Shown here piece after piece: positions 31,114 to 43,607 of a stretch of DNA of 64,000 bases (position 1 is the first letter of the stretch; each line of letters begins with the position of its first letter). Below the pieces are notes generated by a model. The model made no database searches. It was not told the origin of the DNA and saw only the letters and a list, made by a program, of their open reading frames with translations. A program made the translations under genes and the position numbers. Source of the stretch: Silurus meridionalis (taxonomy: Eukaryota > Chordata > Actinopteri > Siluriformes > Siluridae); NCBI RefSeq assembly GCF_014805685.1, contig NC_060893.1, positions 9,758,773 through 9,822,772 of the forward strand. The letters run 5' to 3'.

Positions 31114-31717
31114 GCCTACAATTACAATAAGGTTTCTGCACTACGTCATTGAACCCCTAATGATTTAGCCTGAAATACTGATCATACTAGAACTAAAATA
31201 GTTTTCTTTTTGGCAGAAATGATTGACCACAAGAGGGCGACATGAGTCACGGTAATGAGCTCTTCTGCCTCGTTCACACTGTGCTTTAACCTTAAAGAAA
31301 GCAGAAAGGCAACAATTCCTTAAAGGCAGTGCAAGTCTAACTAAAGTACCTAGCTTATCACAAAAACAATGACTATAAACCTCAAAGGATGGTAAACAAT
31401 AATATATCCCTACAATGGCAGATGGTATTGGTTGTTCCAGCAGACAAACTAGAGATATTAAATACTTTATGCTTATAGACACTTATAGAGCCAAATACAG
31501 CTGCTTAAATGCAGGTAAGCAATGTCAAATGCACTCGGGTAGATTAATAACTTATGCTTCTATTGCTTTATGTCCTACAATCTGTTTAATAATACAGTGT
31601 TGCTACCAGGCAGTACATTAATATACTCAAGTACCTACAAAGAAAATGTTCTATTGTTTTATGCCTCAGAGGCTATTCAATTATTAGTATATTGTAGCTA
31701 TTCATTAATTCATTTAT

Positions 31718-31850
31718 TATCTTCAGTAACCTTTTTATCCAGGTCAGAGTGAATGCATCAGAGGGGTGCAAGAATACACCATGAGAAGAATGGCGGTCCA
31801 TTACAGGGCATTATAAATAAATATATTCACACACTTATTCACACGTGGGA
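31718..31850 (+). mobile_element. Decayed interspersed repeat fragment
   Basis: CTTTTTATCCAGGTCAGAGTG...AAGAATACACCATGAGAAGA...GGCGGTCCATTACAGGGCA and a CACACACTTATTCACAC tail. This is the recurrent fish repeat that pairs with the block at 41.2-41.6 kb. Confidence 0.5.
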
Positions 31851-33509
31851 CTTTTTTTAAGCTTAGACAATTCATCTATTGCATAAAGGCAGAAGGGATT
31901 CCAAGTGTTTTGTTTATCTGAACAGAATTGCGTAGGTTTAGCTAGAATATGGGCTGCCTTTCAGTCTTTATTTAGCACAAAAGCTTAAACGAACCTGAAA
32001 CAAAGAATAACTGTTAAACTAAACAATACATTTGTTTGCCATTTCTGTTTACTTGAGGAGCATAAAATAGAGAAAACAGATAAACCAACTGAGATAATAT
32101 TTAGTATTTTGCAAGATACTATTATGATGCTCTTTATGGTTATGATGCTGTTAAGCAATCAATTATATGGTATCTATGACCAGTGCTCTTTATTCTCCTC
32201 TGATACACTATAGGCTAACAGCGGAGGTCCTGCTTGGAAATTATGGTTAACATTAAGTAAACACAGAATTGAATGTAAATAGGAGCACCACATTGATACC
32301 TAGCCTTTAATCTCCTTCCCGGAAATATCTTAAAATGTTAACTATATTGATAATTTTTTAGATCATTTAACACAGCCATGCTCAATATATATACTGTTTT
32401 TAAAAAAGTAAATGCTATACATATTGCACACAGACCACACACAGTGTTACTGTAAGTAACTTAGAGACCACAGATGAATGTGCACTTACTGAACTCTGAG
32501 TTTGAATTGAATCAGCACTAAAAGTTTTTGCAGAGTTGGTTTGCACTATTGTTTATGGAGCAGTGACAAAATAATATGCAACCAAAAGCAAGCATTTTTT
32601 AAAGTGTAAGTGTATACCTCCCATGATGAGGTATGCCGTTTTCATGATTCTCCAGCTTGTGAGGAATAGGTGGTAGTGGTGACTGCTTACTCATTCTGCT
32701 TCCACTTCTTACACCTCTGGGTACCGTAATCAGAAAATAAGTACCACCAGGCGTTCTTGTTAAAAAGTAATCCTCATCAGATTGGGTGGGAAATGCTTGA
32801 GTTGGAAGAATGTGCTTTCATTGCACATGCATGAGTGAAAACAGTTTCCTTTCCCTCTGTAAAAAAGAACAGCTGGCAGGTATTCTTGTATAACCGCAGG
32901 AACTGTTGGTTCCCACCCTGCAGCAGCATTGTTTGTATGCCAAAAGCTGATCCACGGAGAAACACGAGTCATAGGTAAATTTGACCTCTTTATGCCTGTA
33001 AATGATGTTATCGTATTACTGCAAGCAAATAAGATGGAGCCCTGTTTTCACAACTGTATAAATAAGTTGTGAAAATCAACTTCAATATTTGTAGCATTAG
33101 TGATCCTATATATTGGTACGTGGCTAAAGCTAAGAAAAACATCAGGGTCAGAAGTTCTATGTTTCTCTGACCTGCTGCTGATTGTCGTGTGTGCTGTGGT
33201 GAGTATGAAGCAAAAGCATTCATGAAATGGCATGAATAGGAACATTATTTTTCATAACAATTTACAAGTACACAACACTCGCATTTAAAAGAAAACACCA
33301 TTTGAGCATTGATGCAGAAATCAGCGTTTTCATTTGCACTGGCGGACATGTATATCACACCGAGTCCTTCAGTGGTGTCCTACCTGAATCAATCTACCTC
33401 TTAATACCATCATATGAATATTATACAGAAATTCAGTATAACAGAGTGCTGCATCACAGACAGGTAGCTCATGCAGTGAGAATAAATGGCATTACTAAAG
33501 CAAGAAAGC

Positions 33510-33655
33510 CAATTGTGGCAGCGGTTCGTGGGTGGAGGGCAGAGCCAGATGGAATGAGTGTTAAGACTACACCTGTAGCTGATGAGACTAATCAGTGTGC
33601 TCTGTTCCAGTCCGGCTCCACCCTCCACTCGTGAACCGCTGCCACACCAATTAAC
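33510..33655. mobile_element. Foldback MITE-like element
   Basis: Arms ATTGTGGCAGCGGTTCGTGG (left) and, as reverse complement, TTGGTGTGGCAGCGGTTCAC (right) flank about 75 nt. Arms are about 33 bp with a few mismatches. Includes no gene. Confidence 0.7.
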
Positions 33656-33799
33656 ACAATTCAACAAATCTCCTTTCACTGCAGCCACAGCTGAAGCACT
33701 ATTCAAATGCAATTCAGTTTTTTATTATGAAATAAATGACACAAGAAGCAAAATTTTATTGTTGGACTAGCTTGGTGGCTAGATGGGGGGAATCACTTA

Positions 33800-34870
33800 A
33801 AGAAATTACAACCACAATACATGTAATGTGTTTACATGTCCCAAATTGTATTGTGGTTGTAATTTCTTAAATGTAAATAAAAACAGAATGCAGACATTTG
33901 CAAATCCCAAGAATCAATTTTCCATTCACATCAAAACCAAATAGACTATAAAATGTTTAAACTGAAAATCTATAAAATTTTAAGGAATAAATGAAGTCAT
34001 TTAGAATTTGATAGCTGCAACATGTCCTAAAAAATCTTGGACAAGGCCATGTTTACCACTGTGTACCATCAAGTCTTTTGTCTGTATACATCTGGTTACT
34101 AAGGACACCAGTTGCTAAAGTTCTGGGAGAAGAACTCTGTCCAATGTGTGTTCCAGGTGTGTTTAAAAATTGTCTTGCTAAAATATGCAAGCCCTTCCCT
34201 AAAAAAGACATTTCTGTATGGTAGCATTTGCTGGAGGCAAAAAAGCTCCTCATTCCACAGGCACTAATGCTCTCATACTATCAGAGATGGTACTGAGGGC
34301 TGAAAACAAGTCAGATGGTCCCTCTCCTCTTTAGTACAGAGGATATGGTGTCTATGGTTTCCAAAAAGAAATAAAAATTTCTATTTGTCTGACCACAGAA
34401 CAGTTTTTCACATTCACAGATTTTTTAAATAGTTTTGACACAGAAAGGATGGCAACATTTCTGGATCATGTTCACTCATGCCTACTTCTTTGCATGATAG
34501 ACATTTAACCTGCATTTGTGGTGTTGATTTCTGGAAGTGTTAATGAACACATGCTGTGATACCACCTGAGGGCCTGAAGATCACCGGCATCCAAAATTGA
34601 TTTTCACTCCCGTCCCTTGTGCAAAGAGATTTCTCAAGATTCCTTGAAACTCTGATGATATCATGTATTGTATATTATCAATTTTATTTTAAGAAACATT
34701 ATTCTGAAACTGTTCTACAATTTGTAGGCACAGTCTTTACAGACTGACGAAGCTCCTCCCATCTTCACTTCTGAGAGACTCTGCCTCTCTTAAATACACT
34801 ATTTGTACCCAAACATTCTACTGACCTGTTGTCAATTAACCTAATTAGTTGCAAAATATTTCCACAACTG
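33800..34870. mobile_element. Decayed DNA-transposon-derived repeat with terminal hairpin
   Basis: AAGAAATTACAACCACAATA at 33800 is mirrored by TATTGTGGTTGTAATTTCTT at about 33849, giving a near-perfect 20-bp inverted repeat. TAAATAAAAACAGAATGCAGACATTTGCAAATC follows, then about 1 kb of degenerate, stop-filled sequence. The opening resembles a common fish non-autonomous DNA element. The right end is approximate. Confidence 0.5.
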
Positions 34871-37659
34871 TTTCATTTTAACAAGTTTTTTTTTGCAGAC
34901 TTTTGTTGCACCATCCCAAAATTGAGATGTGTTTCAGAAATAAAATTCAAAATGACCTTTTTCTCTACTGAAATGATACAGTATTTATACAGTATGTATG
35001 TGATACAGTATGTATGTTTGCCACAAGCAAGTGAAATACATGTGATTATACTGTACTGCATAAAAAGGGATCAACAAAATAGGTTCCAACTAAACCATTC
35101 AGAACTATGAATGTCATATACAAAACATATACACCACACTGCTACTACTATGACTAGGGGAGTCAACCAGCAACACATTATTTCAGAGTTTATGAAAGTA
35201 TGCATTTGTTTTACAGCAATATGTGTTTTAAAATTTAATTCAAGAATAGAGTTGCTCAAAGCTCAGTAGAGGCAAGCTGTAACCAATATCTTTGTACTTA
35301 TCACTATTTCTTTTCTCTGCTGAATATAAAATTATTTTGTATAACTATGTTTCATCAGTGCAAAGGTAAAAGCCAAGACTTTAAATTAATTTTGAAGAAT
35401 GAAAGTAGGAAATTATTCAATTGACCCATAAGTAAAATAACATTCATGTGATGTAGAAATATTTGTAATGTTGCTTATAACCTTAACTACACTGGCCAAA
35501 AGAAAAGCATTTAACCATTTATTTCTTCTAAACATTAACCACATTTTCCCTATCATTCTGAACACATTTGCTCACAGTAAATAAAGCAAGTACACACCCA
35601 TGCAAAAAGCATAAAACCAGTAGAATTGCTGCACAGATCATTCCACAAATTAACTCAAAAGCAGTTGACTCAGTTCTTCTGATTGTTAGAGACAGTGAGG
35701 GTGGTTTCAGGCTCTCCAAGTGTTTATTATACCATAACAATGCTGCATACCTCACCCCATCTCAGACCTATGCTTTAATTGTATTCTTAGAGCCAACTCA
35801 TTAACATGTAAACATATGGTTACATGTACTGTATTGTACATGATGGAATGAATCACACTTCTGTAAAGTGCAGACGAACAAAATACAAATGGTACATGTG
35901 GACTGTGTCACAAAAAACATTTCAGTTACACAGTACTGTATGTCAGCAAAACAATTACATACCAGCATTTTTAATCGGTAGTTTCATTGGAAACTTATTG
36001 AAGCGTTCAGGATGATACCTCCTCCTGATTTCCCCAGAGAGCTGAAATAACACATCTCTGTAAAATGAATTTGTTGAAGATCTGGTAATATCATCTGGAT
36101 GCCTTCTCATGTTGGTGTGTGCACATAATGAAACCTTCCAACACCTTCAAAGAACAAAAAAAAAAGAAGAATTCCTTCTTGCAAATGCTTGACTTATGGT
36201 CATATTGTAACTTCTAATTCCTAAACTTTGGTCTGGAAAAAGCCAAGAAATGCCTTTCTCTATAAGAATTCCTACTTTGGAACATGAACGTTCAGCAAAT
36301 CAACATGGCTGTGTATAGAATCATCAGTTACAAAGTCACACTTCTTACCATTAAACAATACTTATGTGTTTTTAGTGCAACTATTGTCAGTCTTTTAAGT
36401 TCTTTATGGTTTATGCAAACAGGTTTTCACAGGAGCTAAATTTGTTTTATGTAACTGATTTTGTTCTTCATATCATTATTGATTGTATACCGTGCTCTGC
36501 GGTTTGTTTCACATGAAAACCTGTAGCCACATTGTGTCTTCTTGCATTAAATTGTACAGACATGGTTATAATATGTGTGTAGTGAGTCACACCTTATGGA
36601 AATGCAAGTACAGCTTTAGAAACATACATTTTTTCAGCTGGATTTATTCAGGCCAACAGGCCAAAAAAGAGAAGAGACAAAGCTCTTATATTATTTACAG
36701 TATGTCTGTTTCGGGAAAAATCACTTCAACAGAGACTTGGCAGCAGATGGCATTTTGAGAAAGGTTTTTTTTTTTATTTGTGGTTAGGCATTACATATTG
36801 TTTTAATTAAAACAGAGCCTGAATGACTTCATCATGGTTTTGTCTTTGGGCAGAGGTTAAAGTTTGCATATCATCTCTCTCTTTAATGAAAATCACCAAA
36901 CATGCTTTAAAAGATTTAGGAATATTGTAAAAACACTTTTTTTTTACATGTCAGTATATGATAATTATTTCTTCCTAAATATTACCCTAAAATCAAAGAA
37001 AGAAACAGACATATACTACAGGGAAATTACCATGACACTTTCTGTCAATACCAATTGCTGATGCAGACTCCTAGCACAGTCCTTATGGAAATATGGACCC
37101 ATCAAAACATGAAAAGAGTTTTCTTCTCTGAACTGTTTCTGGGTAATAGGGAATCGGTCATTAGTGTTAAATTTGGCCATATTTTACATATAAAATCATA
37201 TCATTATACTTTTATGAGTTATAGTTTATATAACCCACAACAGAAAGCTGACTTTTATTTATTTTATTTATATTTATTTAGTGGTAAGAATAAAACTGCT
37301 TCAGATTCTGCAGAGCTAAAGGGGTGTTTTTGATCTGTGAACAATTTATTCACATTTAAATTCATCTTGAAATAAGATTTCATGGTCAAATAAGATGAGC
37401 CTTATCGTCACTGTTGTTTTGTGGTGAAGTGGAACTGAAGTGGGCAAAAGGTCTCTACAAATACTGTGATCATACAAGAACAATAACTGTGTAAAAGAAT
37501 ACAATTGCTCCCATTATGGAGCACACTGAGATATTGTGCTGTGGAATCTGGAGCAGCAATGCTCAATGACCCACAAATATAATTTTATTTAATTATCCCT
37601 GCCAACGACCCTCAAAATGTGCACTGCTTTCCCAAGAGTGTGGGATATTGAAAGGGAAT

Positions 37660-38130
37660 CTCAAGAATGAGTCTGTTAATTGCCTAAATGTCACTTTTTT
37701 TTATCACAACCATATGGGTTACTACTTTTACTACACGATTGAAAAAAGTAAGCAAACAGTGCAACAAAATTCAAGCAGAAATTCACAAACTCATTCCTTT
37801 TAAAGGCTTCATTGGCATTTGTGTCATTGATCAGGGAAACTGGGTTCACAACTGGGGTTATATGGATCCATCCAGGCTGGCCTCAGATTGAGTGGATAAA
37901 GACGCCAATGAGGTTTTTGAGGGAGCTGGACAAGTTTTCTATTCTTTGAATCTACTACTACTGAGAAATGTTGCCGGCCACATGATGTCTGGGCATATGT
38001 GTACAAGCAGCACCACTTATACTACACCGGATCCCAATGTGGAACATGTACGCAATAGTCATTTCATGTGGCCTTGAAAGGAAACCACAATGCTTTATCT
38101 AACCCAACAAGTCTACGTTTGTATAAAAAA
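37660..38130 (+). pseudogene. Hyaluronidase (GH56) pseudogene, exon-1 relic
   Basis: Conceptual translation recovers the order of the GH56 domain. NVTFFYHNHMGYYFYY (37687 onward) matches the NVTIFYxNRLGYYPxY segment. After a frameshift, LIPFKGFIGICVIDQGNWVH (to about 37850) matches the IPxxFxGLAVIDWEEWRPxW segment. After an in-frame TGA (37889-37891), FEGAGQVFY...YTTPDPNVEHVRNSHFMW matches the FE-A-FM...YTGxCPxxExxRNNELLWLW stretch. A further TGA at 38075 is followed by residues like the STALFPS segment. The catalytic aspartate is kept (VID), but the glutamate two residues on is glycine. It lies about 11 kb upstream of hyal4 on the same strand. Exons 2 and 3 were not found. Confidence 0.75.
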
Positions 38131-38221
38131 GCCCATTCAGGTTCTATCAATCACCCAGAGCAAAGAACTTTACTGTACTCAAGTGATGGAGTTATGCAAC
38201 GTGCAGATAAAACCATTTGAC

Positions 38222-38900
38222 TAGGGCTGAAATGATTCCTCGATTAACTCGAGCAATTCGAATACAAAAAATCATCATTGCAAAATATTTGGCTCGATGC
38301 TTCGTTTAGTCTATTTAACTACACAGGGATCATTGTGTGTCCCTGCAACCCATTATTCCTGATGCACTAAACTCTGTAGCGCTCTGGACAGGTAAACACA
38401 GATGCTACAGAAAGAAAAAATGAGGAACAAGGTGGAAACAGCGAGGGCCATTTCTGCCACCTTAAAAAAAAGTTCCTAATTCTGATTTTATTTTTGTTTT
38501 TATTTCCCGCAATTCAGTTTTTTGCTGCCAATTCCGAGTTTATTTCTCGCAATTCCGAGATTTTTCCTGCCAATTCCGAGTTTTTCTTTCTCTCACAATA
38601 GCCATTCTTTTTCTTTTGCCAATCGGGCAACATCACCAAATCTGTAGTGGCAAAAAACTTTATTCATTAAAAATTGAATGGACTACAATCAATAGAATCA
38701 AATGGTATCAAACTAACTAAACTCCAATCCCTGGAGAGAACTCTGTCTCTCCAATCCCTGTCTAACAATCAGCTCTGGAGGGCACAACATGGTTACCGGT
38801 GGATACACCAGAAATGTTGGATGTAGAAATAAAGTCAGAATTTTGAGGAATGAAATCAGAATTGAGGGGAAAAAAGGAATTAGGCAAACTTTTTTTTATG
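38222..38900. mobile_element. hAT-like element end plus TTCCGAG-type short repeats
   Basis: CTAGGGCTGAAATGATTCCTCGATTAACTCGAG at 38222 resembles the TAGGGCTG-type end of fish hAT elements. Downstream (about 38500-38590) the phrase CAATTCCGAGTTT recurs at intervals of roughly 27-35 nt. Boundaries are uncertain. It directly follows the hyaluronidase relic and may have truncated it. Confidence 0.5.
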
Positions 38901-41189
38901 TGGTGAAACAGGCTTCCATAGGATTAGGAGTACACTAAAATTTATTTTTACATTTATATTTAAGATTTTTTATTTATATATTTGTATTTGCATTTTGATG
39001 TAAAATGTCAATTAAATGCACTAAATGTTTTTAGTTTTCACAGATATTCTTGTATACAATTTTAGCAATAAAATGTATTGATAGCTACAGCTCTCCATTT
39101 ATTTATTTATATACATTTATCACACATATTTCAATATTCAATCTTATGTTCCAAACACTGCTTTAAATGCATTTTTTTATTCAAACATGTTAGATTGATA
39201 AAAAAAAATCTGTAACATTCCTTACACTTGCAGAACACATGGAAACTGCCAGAATGACAGATTGGTTTAATCTATGGTCTAGTACTTGATTGACAAAACC
39301 TCTTTAAACCAGTTCCATTCACAAACATCTTGAAAGCCTTAGATATGGTAAAACACTAATCTGTCAAACAATTAGGAATGGAATGTTCCAGATCAGGTGG
39401 GGGACACAAACAAGAATATTTTTCCATTTCCTTTCTCTAGGAATGTCAAGATGACATGAAACATTGAAGCTTCAAATGATACAAAATCCATCAGTAGTTA
39501 GAAATGAGACATTACATGCATAGCTTCTACGATCTAGAAGAATGAACACATGTACCATCTGGTCCATGTGCAGTTTTGCAATTTTCCAAGTCATACATCC
39601 CAGCAATAGTATCATAAATACAGCCACTGTAATAATTAACCTGATGTCATGGTTTTGTGGCTAATGATGTGAGGACAATTTAGCTGTTAGTGGTTTACTG
39701 CATATGCTACCACTGGCAAGGAAATGTGAATCATTACATGGATTCATTAATTTCTTGTTTACAGAATGTATATTGCAAATATCGATTTTTCATCTTGTCT
39801 TTCATTACTGAATGCATAAAACTGAATTTTGAAAAAATACAATGACGGACAATTGGGCGATTATTTTGTCATCTCTGTAGCCAAGCAGTGCAATGATGGG
39901 ATGTATAATAAGGGTATAATAATAAATGCACAACTGTTCGACAATGATTCTCTTTACCAAAAAAATCTGTTCAAAATAATTTAGATTACTGCAAAGAGAG
40001 GCAGCAAATCTGAATCATATGTAGCTATAACAATAAACACCATTTGTTTTTAACTCTCACCATGGCAGTGTTTTATACTAAGTGTATTGGGATGTCAGTG
40101 TGTTCTTCTAAGACATCATTTGCAGTATTGCTTTCATCACTATTTAAAATTAATGCCTGGGCAGAATTAGAATATTTGTTTACATTTGTATCAGTTACCG
40201 ATGCAGGCATGTTGAACATTTCTGCTCATGAAGAACAGAAGAATTAAAAAAACTTGAACCTGCACGAAGAGGTTTGTCACGCATTCAAACACGCACCTTG
40301 CAGCTGTTTGTCTGTACCAGAACATTTCCAGAAACCAGAAACAGGATCTGGAGAGCAAATGAATCCTGGAGTTTACTGGGGGTGTACTTATCCAACATAA
40401 GCAGCTGCAGACTCATTGCCGGGAAAGAGAGTAAGAAAACACCTTAACATGGAACACATTTGGTGGCTATTCTAGATTATATACCTGTGTGTATATGGGC
40501 ACATTTTGAAGCTAGCTGTCCTATCAGTAAATGTGTGTTTGCATGTACACTCATAGGTAATTTTCAGCAAATTATGTAAAAGTGCATTACAAATGATTTG
40601 TATAAAAAACGTGCTAAACCTTTAATTTAGATGCATCTTTGTTTTGTATATTGTCAGCACCAACTGCTAAACTTCCTATGATTGTTATTTTTAATTTAGC
40701 AAATCAAAGACAGTAATTACTGTAATTTCAGATAACAGTAGTTCTGGAAGATTTACACATAAATCACAGTCACAAGCCTTTGAATGAAAGTGGTATGATG
40801 TATAAGAACCAAATAACATCCAAAATCAAATTTACATTGAACTAAAAACAAAAACGGCTGATTACGGAATGTGTCTGATTCTATTATAGTGTAAAATCCA
40901 TCATCGCATTTTGATACAAAACATCTCAGTCTCATTTTTTTTCAGGAACAATATTGTAATTATCTCAGTGCCTGTGATTTTAGAGTGGGTTAGGATACAG
41001 AGTGATGCACAGATCACAGCAATGTCTGCTCTGACTTTTTTTCCCCCCATCAACAGTCATTTTACTTTCACACACACGCTAACCTCAAATGGCATGTTTT
41101 CAGAGGCAATATAAACACATTTTCGCCTCTTTTAATCACATACAGGCCTTGCATGAAACTTTGAAAAATATGTGCTGAAACATTGTGTT

Positions 41190-41356
41190 CCAATTATTCA
41201 TCTATTCATTCATTCATTAATATTCAATATGCACTTGTGCACAATATTCACTATCCTTTGTTGTAGACTGTTTCCTGAAGAATATTCTGGAAATATCAGG
41301 AGTGAGGGGAGAACACACTGTGGATAACTTATCAACACACATGAAAAGACATGAAT

Positions 41357-41428
<72 letters not shown>

Positions 41429-41580
41429 TTAGCATTGCCCATCCACATACCAGCATGGTTCTTTGAGGAAACCAGAGAACTCATAAGAGGCCTATCCAAA
41501 CAGGAGGAAAACAGGCAAAACTCCACACACAGTAACCCGAGTGCAGGATTAAAGCAAGGACACCAGAGCTGGGATGCAGC
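41190..41580 (-). mobile_element. Interspersed repeat with expanded (CA)n core
   Basis: The right part on the minus strand reads AATCCTGCACTCGGGTTACTG, GTGTGGAGTTTTGCCTG, CTCTGGTTTCCTCAAAG and CATGCTGGTATGTGGATGG. This is a widespread fish tRNA-derived/LINE-tail repeat also seen decayed at 58.84 kb. A (CA)n tract at 41359-41427 has expanded inside it. Confidence 0.6.
41359..41427. repeat. (CA)n microsatellite
   Basis: About 69 bp of pure CA. Confidence 0.97.
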
Positions 41581-41728
41581 ATACTACTACTATGTGCCAC
41601 TCATTAATTTTATTGATTAGTTTTAGTTTTTTATATCATATTTTAATATTGTGTATTGTACCATACAAAATTAAGTCCTACTGACACAGGCCTCTGAGTT
41701 TATATATAGTTTAGTGTTCTTAGATTTG

Positions 41729-41777
41729 GTCCGCTGTGGCCACCCCTAATGGGAGAAGCCGTAAGAAGAAGAAGGAG
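41729..41777 (+). mobile_element. SINE tail fragment
   Basis: GTCCGCTGTGGCCACCCCTA followed by ATGGGAGAAGCCGTAAGAAG matches the tail of the SINE at 20996-21252. Only the 3' end is present. Confidence 0.75.
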
Positions 41778-42775
41778 TGTTTTTTGGATCAGGTGACTTC
41801 AAGCTTATCCATGGGTTTTCATTTCAGGACTCACTGCTAATCCCATTGATTTAATGTACTCGACCTTCAAATGACTTTTTGAAGTGAGCAGGAACGAAAC
41901 CCTGTAATAGATCAGATTCCGTATTGAAACAGTAAACATATCCTACTTACAAGCTGTTTTCTCAGGCAAAGCACTAACATGTTCAACCTTAGTGGTTAAC
42001 AGAAAACATTGATTTGGTTAAAGTTCTATCTCCAGATGTTCATCTGAGCTGTGTGGATGACTCTCAAGTCCTAACTTTATGTCCAGTGAAGATTAAGTAT
42101 TGAAAAGTATTGAACAGTGAATGCATTTCAAAACTCTTCATTCTTATAATTCGATTACAGTAACACATTAATGGACATGCAAAAATTTCTATTATGTGAG
42201 AGAACAATAATTGAATACATTGATTATAATTGAGGATAATTGCATAATAGATTTTTGATCTTATGATGACTATATCGATATGAAAAAAGTTGTAAAAATA
42301 AAAAGACTCCAAGAAAAATTGTCCAAGTTTATACATTACAGAACTGTAAATTGCTCTGTTTTGCTTAATTATGTACTGCAATTCGTTAGTAATTTAACAT
42401 TACCCCAAACTGATCATTATTCTTTGAGATTACTGGGCAGGCCATGCCTCTACAATATTTTCAAGCTACGATGAGATCATCAGAACCTTTGTACTTACCT
42501 TTTTTAAGTCAGGTACTTTTTTTTTTACAGCAGTTTACAGGCACATTTCTTTGGCCATAGTAAATGTGCTCACAATACGTGCATTTATTTTAAAATAACA
42601 ATTGCAGTAAATGCAATGTAAATAGAAAAATCTGTTATTGTCTGAAGTACAGTTAGAGGAGGCTGTGTATGTTTGTGGGTAGACTGAGTAAAGGATATTT
42701 TGGTTCTCTTTTGCAATCATGAGCCTTTTCGTATAGCCTGTTTGTATAATGCAACATGAAGGCTTTTACACACAG

Positions 42776-42811
42776 GGAGCTTAAAGGGAGCTATTTCTCC
42801 CTTTAAGCTCC
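42776..42811. repeat. Perfect 15-bp hairpin
   Basis: GGAGCTTAAAGGGAG, a 6-nt loop CTATTT, then CTCCCTTTAAGCTCC, an exact reverse complement. A pyrimidine-only run does not follow, so this is not an obvious pol III terminator. Confidence 0.9.
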
Positions 42812-43560
42812 AGAGTTTGATAGTGTAACTTTCTGAACAGAGTGTCCATACTTCTCTAATACAAAAAAAATACAAAGATCAAAAACATCTGGATGATTAC
42901 TAAATGATTGAAAACATCCGCCATCATCAAAAAATAACCTAAAACATCCTGCATCATTACACAAAATATTAATAATAGACCTGAAAATTGAAGCATACTG
43001 TATTTATGGATTAAAGGCATGCCTCCTTTATTTGTATGCAAAACCAGATTTACAGGAAAGCCATTTTCAAATGCACTGAACTGAGAACAAGAATAATAAT
43101 TTCTGTATGTTTCAACAATGCCAAAAAATTAACAGAATAAAGAAAATACATTCGTTTTGGAGTATAGTTAAAATCATGTGGGAGAATTATTTGGCAGTCG
43201 CATTGGGGGGAAAATGTAATTCATCCTTTGGTTTGTAATGTAAAAAAATGCCCCATCTGAATAAGCAAACCAAATACTACATAATGCTAGAGACTTTAAA
43301 GAGACTCTTAATTTGAAGCCATGGCACATGGCCCAGAGTGTGGTTTATTGAAACAGACCTCCCAGTTTGCATGAAGAAATGTGGTCAGAGGCAAAAGGAC
43401 ATAGGATGCACAATAACCACCTACCAAGAGCAATATTATGGAAAGCTGGCAGAGTTGACTGTTATAGGAACAACTTGTGAGCACTTTGGTTTTTGCCATT
43501 CAATGTAGAAAGATGGATGAGCTAGCTATGATCACACATTTACTATAAGTTGTTTCTCAT

Positions 43561-43563
<3 letters not shown>

Positions 43564-43605
<42 letters not shown>
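43564..43605. repeat. (CA)n microsatellite
   Basis: About 42 bp of CA. Confidence 0.95.

Positions 43606-43607
<2 letters not shown>

Larger units (their letters stand above)
24766..37600. other. Gene-poor intergenic interval
   Basis: About 12.8 kb between wasl and the hyaluronidase relic. Open frames here are short, AT-rich and lack recognisable motifs or paired splice sites. Contents I can support are the repeats listed separately (27.37, 29.17, 30.05-31.05, 31.06, 31.72, 33.51 and 33.80-34.87 kb). No protein-coding gene is supported. Confidence 0.6.
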
